Assembly: GCA_027492255.1 (NCBI GenBank)
Contig: JAPUFB010000003.1
Coordinates: 201,889-265,888, forward strand
DNA: 64,000 nucleotides
Origin: Candidatus Saccharimonadota bacterium
GTDB taxonomy: Bacteria > Patescibacteriota > Saccharimonadia > Saccharimonadales > Saccharimonadaceae
Direction: 5' to 3'
The position numbers and the translations under genes are program-made. The notes beneath the pieces are model-generated. The model was not told the origin of the DNA. It did not search any database and saw only the letters and a list, made by a program, of their open reading frames with translations. Below, piece after piece: positions 59,576 through 64,000 of this stretch (within the stretch, counting starts at the first letter, position 1; each line of letters starts with the position of its first letter).

Positions 59576-60076
59576 TTAACGTCTATCCTGTCTCGTAAAG
59601 TCTAGGTTGTTCTGCTGAAAAAGGCTCGCATACCGCACTCGCTCCGCGATATCTGCAGGCTGACGTACACCCGCCGTCTTCGTATCATTATACGTATCGT
59701 TGTTATATCGAGGAATTATATGCAGATGATAATGTGGGGCATGCTGGTCTCCGGCATATTCATTATTTTGACGGATAGTTATTCCTTTGCAGCCAGGATA
59801 GATACGTCTCATCGCTGTCGCAATTTTTCGACTAGCGATAAATATTTCAGCCCCAAGCGAATCCGGCAGGTCATAGATCGTCTCATAATGATCAACCGGA
59901 ACGATTATTACATGTCCTTCGCATGTGGGTATAAAAAAACTGTTAATAAGCGCTACAATCCGCCCATTATCGTAAATAATATCTTCTGGAGAAATAAGTG
60001 TATGCTTGACATCACGCTCAGCCCTGATGCCTGCGCATATGGGACATAGCTCTCTCGAAATTGACTCAGTATTCAT
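59576..60076 (-). CDS. HIT-family nucleotide hydrolase/transferase
   Basis: This is a 166-residue histidine-triad protein. The active-site motif HYHLHI follows QHAPHY (about residue 132), and the N-terminal half carries VALINSFFIPTCEGHVIIVP. Two cysteines at the start (CPICAGI) may hold zinc. HIT enzymes cleave dinucleoside polyphosphates or nucleoside phosphoramidates; the exact substrate is not readable. Its start is 42 bases from the divergent kinase gene, with leaderless-type -10 boxes for both. Confidence 0.9.
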   Translation of the reverse strand: MNTESISRELCPICAGIRAERDVKHTLISPEDIIYDNGRIVALINSFFIPTCEGHVIIVPVDHYETIYDLPDSLGAEIFIASRKIATAMRRIYPGCKGITIRQNNEYAGDQHAPHYHLHIIPRYNNDTYNDTKTAGVRQPADIAERVRYASLFQQNNLDFTRQDRR

Positions 60077-60082
60077 TCATAT

Positions 60083-60088
60083 ATTGTA
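60083..60088 (-). promoter_or_regulatory. -10 box (GCTACAAT) of the HIT gene, leaderless
   Basis: TACAAT on the reverse strand ends six bases before ATG 60076. Confidence 0.6.
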
Positions 60089-60106
60089 GCATCACTCTCT
60101 GCGCGG

Positions 60107-60112
60107 TATATT
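60107..60112 (+). promoter_or_regulatory. -10 box of the kinase-aminotransferase cluster, leaderless
   Basis: TATATT ends six bases before ATG 60119. With the HIT promoter it forms a back-to-back pair in 42 bases. Confidence 0.55.
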
Positions 60113-60118
60113 TAGTAC

Positions 60119-61054
60119 ATGCACAAAAAAATCAACATGGCAGACATTCTGCCTGATCTTGATTCTGTACTAACAAAAACCTATAACTTTGGCGTTAAGT
60201 CTCTTGATCAAATTGATGAAGATGCGACTCAAAACAAAAACTTTATTATTAATACGCCGCATAAGTGTTATTTTATGAAAATCTACACATCCGGCTCACT
60301 TGAAGAGAGAAAGTTTGAAGCAAATGTTCTAAACAAACTCGAAGATCAAGGCTTTACGTTCGGTATGCATGTTTTACCTGGTAGTCCTTTGCTCGTTGAT
60401 AACAAGCCCGTTATGTTATTTAGTGCCATCGAAGGCTCTACTCTCGTGACGCAGCAGATAAACCTTGATGATACATTAGAGATAGCCACCAACATGGCAT
60501 ACATGCATAACACCCTCTATGGTTTTACACCCGGTGAAAAAAATCGTTTTAATCCATTGAATTTCGATTTTATGAATGAGTTCGATTTGGATTTATCTGA
60601 TCCTATTATAAAAACTGCTTACGATCTCTTATCGAAAGCGTTTCATAGTATAAACCTTGATCAGTTAAGAAAAACTGTTATTCACGATGACTTATCGCCT
60701 CACAACATAATGCGAAATGCAAATGGGCGATTGCATTTTATTGATTTTGACGATTCCCATTTCTCATTCCGAGTATGCGATATTGGTACGGTAGTTAAAG
60801 AATTTATATTCCCCTTATCAGGAAAATTAGACCAGCCTACTATCGATACCTTTATTAAGCACTACGAATCTGTAGTTAACACTCCCCCTCTTAGCAATGA
60901 AGAGAAACGGCTTATCATTCCTATGGCTCTGAGGCGCGCCTTGTTTATGTACGCATACTACCGAATGACAGAACGTATTCGTAACATATATTTGCAAAGT
61001 AATAATGAGTATGTTACTATATCGAATATAATAGCTGAAAGGAACTGGCAATAA
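60119..61054 (+). CDS. APH/choline-kinase-like phosphotransferase
   Basis: This is a 311-residue kinase of the aminoglycoside-phosphotransferase/homoserine-kinase-II superfamily. The catalytic loop is VIHDDLSPHNIM (about residue 198) and the metal-binding motif is LHFIDFDD (about 215). The N-lobe lysine is probably in YFMKIYTSG (about 55). It phosphorylates a small alcohol or amine substrate that cannot be deduced; the neighbouring nucleotidyltransferase suggests that the phosphate is then activated with a nucleotide. It overlaps the next gene by one base. Confidence 0.82.
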   Translation: MHKKINMADILPDLDSVLTKTYNFGVKSLDQIDEDATQNKNFIINTPHKCYFMKIYTSGSLEERKFEANVLNKLEDQGFTFGMHVLPGSPLLVDNKPVMLFSAIEGSTLVTQQINLDDTLEIATNMAYMHNTLYGFTPGEKNRFNPLNFDFMNEFDLDLSDPIIKTAYDLLSKAFHSINLDQLRKTVIHDDLSPHNIMRNANGRLHFIDFDDSHFSFRVCDIGTVVKEFIFPLSGKLDQPTIDTFIKHYESVVNTPPLSNEEKRLIIPMALRRALFMYAYYRMTERIRNIYLQSNNEYVTISNIIAERNWQ

Positions 61055-61560
61055 TGGCTCAGCCGTGTCCCCTGAAAGTTGGTTTAGTTATAGGCAAATT
61101 TGCTCAAGTTCATAACGGGCATCTAGACCTGATTAAATATGCACTCACAATTGTCGATAAGTTGTTTATAGTGGTGTACCACAGCCCTGATCATACAAGT
61201 ACGCCACTTCCTGAGCGTGCAGCATGGTTGCGTTTATTCTTTCCTGATGAAAATATTGTTGTTATTGAAGGCTGGAATGCACCAAATAGGCACGAGGATA
61301 CACCAGAGGTTCGTCATCTTCAGGAGCAATATTTAGAAAATGTCATGGAAGGTATTAATCTCACTCATATTATCTCGTCAGAAGAGTATGGCGAACACCT
61401 CTCAAAACACCTGAGAGTCGAAAATGTTGTCTACGACAAAACCCGACACAATCGACCAATCTCTTCTACTATGATTCGAAATAACTTTAATAGACACCTT
61501 AACCAGGTACCCCAAGAGATTAGGAATCGTATAAAGGAAGACGTTCACGTAATTGTGTAA
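61054..61560 (+). CDS. cytidylyltransferase-like (NadR/NMNAT-type) nucleotidyltransferase
   Basis: This is a 168-residue enzyme of the HxGH nucleotidyltransferase superfamily: LVIGKFAQVHNGHLDLI (His-x-Gly-His as HNGH, about 16-25) and the C-terminal ISSTMIRNNF (about 145) that closes over the nucleotide. It transfers NMP from ATP or CTP to a phosphate-containing substrate. Being translationally coupled to the kinase, it may use the kinase product, as in CDP-alcohol pathways. The substrate is unknown. Confidence 0.85.
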   Translation: MAQPCPLKVGLVIGKFAQVHNGHLDLIKYALTIVDKLFIVVYHSPDHTSTPLPERAAWLRLFFPDENIVVIEGWNAPNRHEDTPEVRHLQEQYLENVMEGINLTHIISSEEYGEHLSKHLRVENVVYDKTRHNRPISSTMIRNNFNRHLNQVPQEIRNRIKEDVHVIV

Positions 61561-61581
61561 TACAAAGGAGGAGGAACGCGT

Positions 61582-62787
61582 ATGGATAACTATCTAGCAG
61601 GCAACACGAATTCGCCAATCCCATTTCCGGAGAGCTACCCAAGAGATATTATAAGCGGCAATGGAGCCTACGTGGCCGACGCAAGCAATAATCAGTATGT
61701 AGATCTATGGATGGGGTATGGCGCGCTACTACACGGACACCAGCATGCCACCGAGAAGAAAACCATCACACAACAACTCTCAAACGGATGGTTTTTTTCT
61801 TACCCCACAAAACTTGAAACAGATCTCGCCGCGAAAATACACTCACTAATTCCGTGCGCTGAACGTGTTCGTTTTAGTACTAGCGGATCGGACGCCGTCG
61901 CATATGCAATTCGTGCAGCGCGTCGTTTTACTGGACGAAAAGCAGTACTAGCAATTGATGGCGGATATCATGGTGTACACGAAAATATGGTCTCAAATAC
62001 CGCAACTCTCAGCCTCGAAATGCCAGACCTAACACTATTTAACGACAACGAGATGACTGTAGCCAAGATATTAAGTAAACGATACGCCTGTTTCATTCTA
62101 GAGCCCATCCTCGCCAACAATGGTTGCGTCCCTCCAGATCCAGGTTTTCTCGAAGCAGTACGCAAAGCTTGCACCGACACTAACACTGTTCTTATTTTTG
62201 ATGAGGTTGTGGTAGGATTCCGAACCTCCGTTAATGGTGCTCAGTCAATGTTTGGTGTTACACCAGACCTTTGCACTCTTTCAAAAGCAATTGCTGGTGG
62301 GTTACCGCTTTCAGCTGTCTGTGGAAAAAAGGATATCATGGAACAGTTCTTACCGTCTGGTGAAGTGTTTTTTGCCGGTACCTTCAACGGATCGCCTTTA
62401 TCAATTGCTAATGCATTAGGTGTTATCGAAAGCCTAGAAACAACCTATCCTTATCAAGAAATGGATCAGTTTAGAGAACAGTTCTCTCAAGATCTGCTTA
62501 AATTAGCGAGAAAGCACGACGTAAAACTTGCAATCCAGGGCGCTACATCGATGATGTCACTTGCTTTTGGTTGTACCAGTTACCGCCATGGTGTCAAGGA
62601 GGCAAATGCAAACCCTAAAACCTATGCATGTTTTGCTGAGTACATGGCTAAAGAACATCGAATCTTACTCCCTCCACTTTATACGGAAACGATATTTCTA
62701 GCGCCAGCTCACATTGCGATCAAAGATAATTTATTGGATGCATTCGATAAAGGTTTTAAATGGTTAAGCGCTAATACAAGGAGTTAA
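61582..62787 (+). CDS. class III PLP aminotransferase (glutamate-1-semialdehyde aminomutase-like)
   Basis: This is a 401-residue enzyme of the class III fold. The Schiff-base Lys is in TLSKAIAGGLPLSAVCG (about residue 236), the PLP pyridine-binding Asp is in LIFDEVVVGFRTS (about 207), and RFSTSGSDAVAYAIRAARRF (about 95) binds the phosphate. It resembles HemL, but no other tetrapyrrole gene is in sight and the neighbours suggest a dedicated small pathway. A very strong ribosome binding site (AAAGGAGGAGG) precedes the ATG. Confidence 0.87.
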   Translation: MDNYLAGNTNSPIPFPESYPRDIISGNGAYVADASNNQYVDLWMGYGALLHGHQHATEKKTITQQLSNGWFFSYPTKLETDLAAKIHSLIPCAERVRFSTSGSDAVAYAIRAARRFTGRKAVLAIDGGYHGVHENMVSNTATLSLEMPDLTLFNDNEMTVAKILSKRYACFILEPILANNGCVPPDPGFLEAVRKACTDTNTVLIFDEVVVGFRTSVNGAQSMFGVTPDLCTLSKAIAGGLPLSAVCGKKDIMEQFLPSGEVFFAGTFNGSPLSIANALGVIESLETTYPYQEMDQFREQFSQDLLKLARKHDVKLAIQGATSMMSLAFGCTSYRHGVKEANANPKTYACFAEYMAKEHRILLPPLYTETIFLAPAHIAIKDNLLDAFDKGFKWLSANTRS

Positions 62788-62795
62788 TTAACGAT

Positions 62796-64000
62796 ATGAA
62801 TACAGAGTACACATCTACCTTAGATAAACTCAATCTTATTATTAAACAGGCAGCTAAGTCTCCCCTTTACAAGACCCAGCTCCCTCTGCCTCGAAAGAGT
62901 ATCGTTTCACTTGATGATTTTGCAAGAAAGGTTCCTTTTACGCTCAAGCAGGATTTACGCGATGCATATCCATATGGAGGCCTTACGGTTTCAAAAAGCA
63001 AAGTTATTGAAATCCATACCAGCTCGGGCACCTCTGGCAGACCCGTCGGGTCATTTCTAACGAAACGTGATATCGAAAAAAGCTCGATGGAAATAGGAAA
63101 AGCATGGGCGACTTTTGGTGTGGATGAAGATAGTGTCGTATTGTTCGCTATGAGCTACGGTCTCTACAGTGGCGCAGCAATAAATACGTACGCAATCCAG
63201 TCACTTGGGGCTTTTGTCGTTCCCGCCAGTATCGTACCGATTGATAAATATATTGATCTAATTCTTGATTACGGTGTTACCCATATCGTTGCTGTGCCAG
63301 GATTCTATTACTATCTACATCATCGCATGCTAGAACGAGGTATCGACCCAAAGTCAACCTCACTGTCAACAATGATTGCCGCGGGTGAAACGTATTCTGA
63401 AGCGACACGCAGTGAGATTGAAGCTATGTTTAACACCACAGTTTATGATCATTATGGGCTCGTAGAAGTTAACACTGGTATTTGTTACGAATGCCCTTTC
63501 AAAAATGGTCTTCATGTCCTTGATGACTATGTTTATGCAGAAGTGATAAACTTCTCTGACCCGGCCAATCCTACAATCGCAAAACCCTGTGAGCTAGGTG
63601 AACTCGTTCTTTCTAATTTAGATAAAGAAGCTTCGCCCGTACTCAGGTATCGAACGGGCGATATGGTCACGAATCTCGGCGTTGTCTCATGTGAATGCGG
63701 ACGCACTACTCAGAAAATTAGCCGTATAATGGGACGGGCTGATTCAGTTATTTCAATCAAAGGCGTCAAGCTCGACCCCTATGCATTACGAGTTGATATA
63801 CAAAAGCAATTCAACACTGTAAAGGATGGTATGATGTCCATTCGCGTCCAACGCAACCGCATCCATTACACACCAGTGATTCTTGCAACTCTTAATAATG
63901 CTGAACATGTTGATCAACTAAGAGATTTCGTGTATCGAGCAACCTCTATCAAATTTGACGTTCAACATATGCCTATCGAATACTGGTTTACTAATAAAAA
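62796..64000 (+). CDS. PaaK/CapK-like AMP-forming ligase, 5' part (runs off the window)
   Basis: The reading frame is open from ATG 62796 (AAGGAG upstream) to the window end, about 401 residues. It matches the phenylacetate-CoA-ligase/CapK group of adenylate-forming enzymes. The ATP-binding P-loop is HTSSGTSGRPVG (about 74), then YDHYGLVEVNTGICYEC (about 218), the motif LRYRTGDM (about 283) and CECGRTTQKISRIMGRAD (about 299). It activates a carboxylate as acyl-AMP and usually passes it to CoA or a carrier. It follows the aminotransferase by eight bases, so the four genes form an operon. Confidence 0.85.
   Translation, partial: MNTEYTSTLDKLNLIIKQAAKSPLYKTQLPLPRKSIVSLDDFARKVPFTLKQDLRDAYPYGGLTVSKSKVIEIHTSSGTSGRPVGSFLTKRDIEKSSMEIGKAWATFGVDEDSVVLFAMSYGLYSGAAINTYAIQSLGAFVVPASIVPIDKYIDLILDYGVTHIVAVPGFYYYLHHRMLERGIDPKSTSLSTMIAAGETYSEATRSEIEAMFNTTVYDHYGLVEVNTGICYECPFKNGLHVLDDYVYAEVINFSDPANPTIAKPCELGELVLSNLDKEASPVLRYRTGDMVTNLGVVSCECGRTTQKISRIMGRADSVISIKGVKLDPYALRVDIQKQFNTVKDGMMSIRVQRNRIHYTPVILATLNNAEHVDQLRDFVYRATSIKFDVQHMPIEYWFTNK

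Overview
The window looks like a chromosomal piece of a Patescibacteria/CPR genome, most likely Saccharibacteria (TM7) or a close relative. This is inference from gene content, not from a marker gene. The signs are short intergenic gaps, small or stripped-down enzymes (a MutY without its iron-sulfur cysteines, an F1 epsilon without its C-terminal helices), many lineage-specific membrane-anchored proteins, giant surface proteins and few metabolic genes. TGA is used as a stop (for example at 21839-21841), so this is not code 25. No tRNA, rRNA, insertion sequence or CRISPR array was seen.

Layout. 1-21.1 kb: housekeeping and transport genes (mutY, a secreted SGNH hydrolase, aspS, a CNNM/CorC-type CBS protein, a DsbA-like oxidoreductase, corA, an NRAMP-like carrier, a Kef-type antiporter, a DUF475/TerC protein, yajQ, a DHA2 exporter with an AbrB regulator, a TylF-like methyltransferase). 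Several lineage genes of unknown function lie among them, one behind a cobalamin-riboswitch-like leader. 21.1-22.9 kb: a Crp/Fnr regulator with two perfect TGTGA-N6-TCACA sites nearby, a response regulator, a GlsB-like protein and a very short prepilin-like gene. 22.9-29.2 kb: an F1-ATPase-like operon. 29.2-47.5 kb: surface proteins, including WxL-like proteins with a DUF916-like partner, a 1342-residue tail-fibre-like protein and a 2200-residue Kelch/glycine-rich protein. 47.6-54.4 kb: anchored proteins, a CHASE histidine kinase and a SipW/TasA-like fibre locus. 54.5-58.2 kb: an ECF sigma module, an LCP protein and a small Cys-rich protein. 58.3-64 kb: tyrS, a HIT protein and a four-gene kinase/nucleotidyltransferase/aminotransferase/adenylate-forming-ligase cluster that runs off the window.

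The most unusual system is the operon at 22941-29165. It keeps the F1Fo gene order b-delta-alpha-gamma-beta-epsilon and the catalytic residues of alpha and beta. It has no subunit a. In the place of subunit c is an exported protein with a tail-fibre-like beta domain outside the membrane, followed by a c-like hairpin that contains no acidic residue. As built, it could hydrolyse ATP but not move protons through that hairpin, so it may drive something mechanical at the cell surface. It lies next to the adhesin-like genes.

A second recurrent pattern concerns expression. In at least 14 genes a -10 hexamer ends 6-8 bases before the start codon, so many first genes of transcripts appear to be leaderless, whereas internal operon genes use Shine-Dalgarno sites or stop/start overlaps. 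This pattern was used to choose several start codons.
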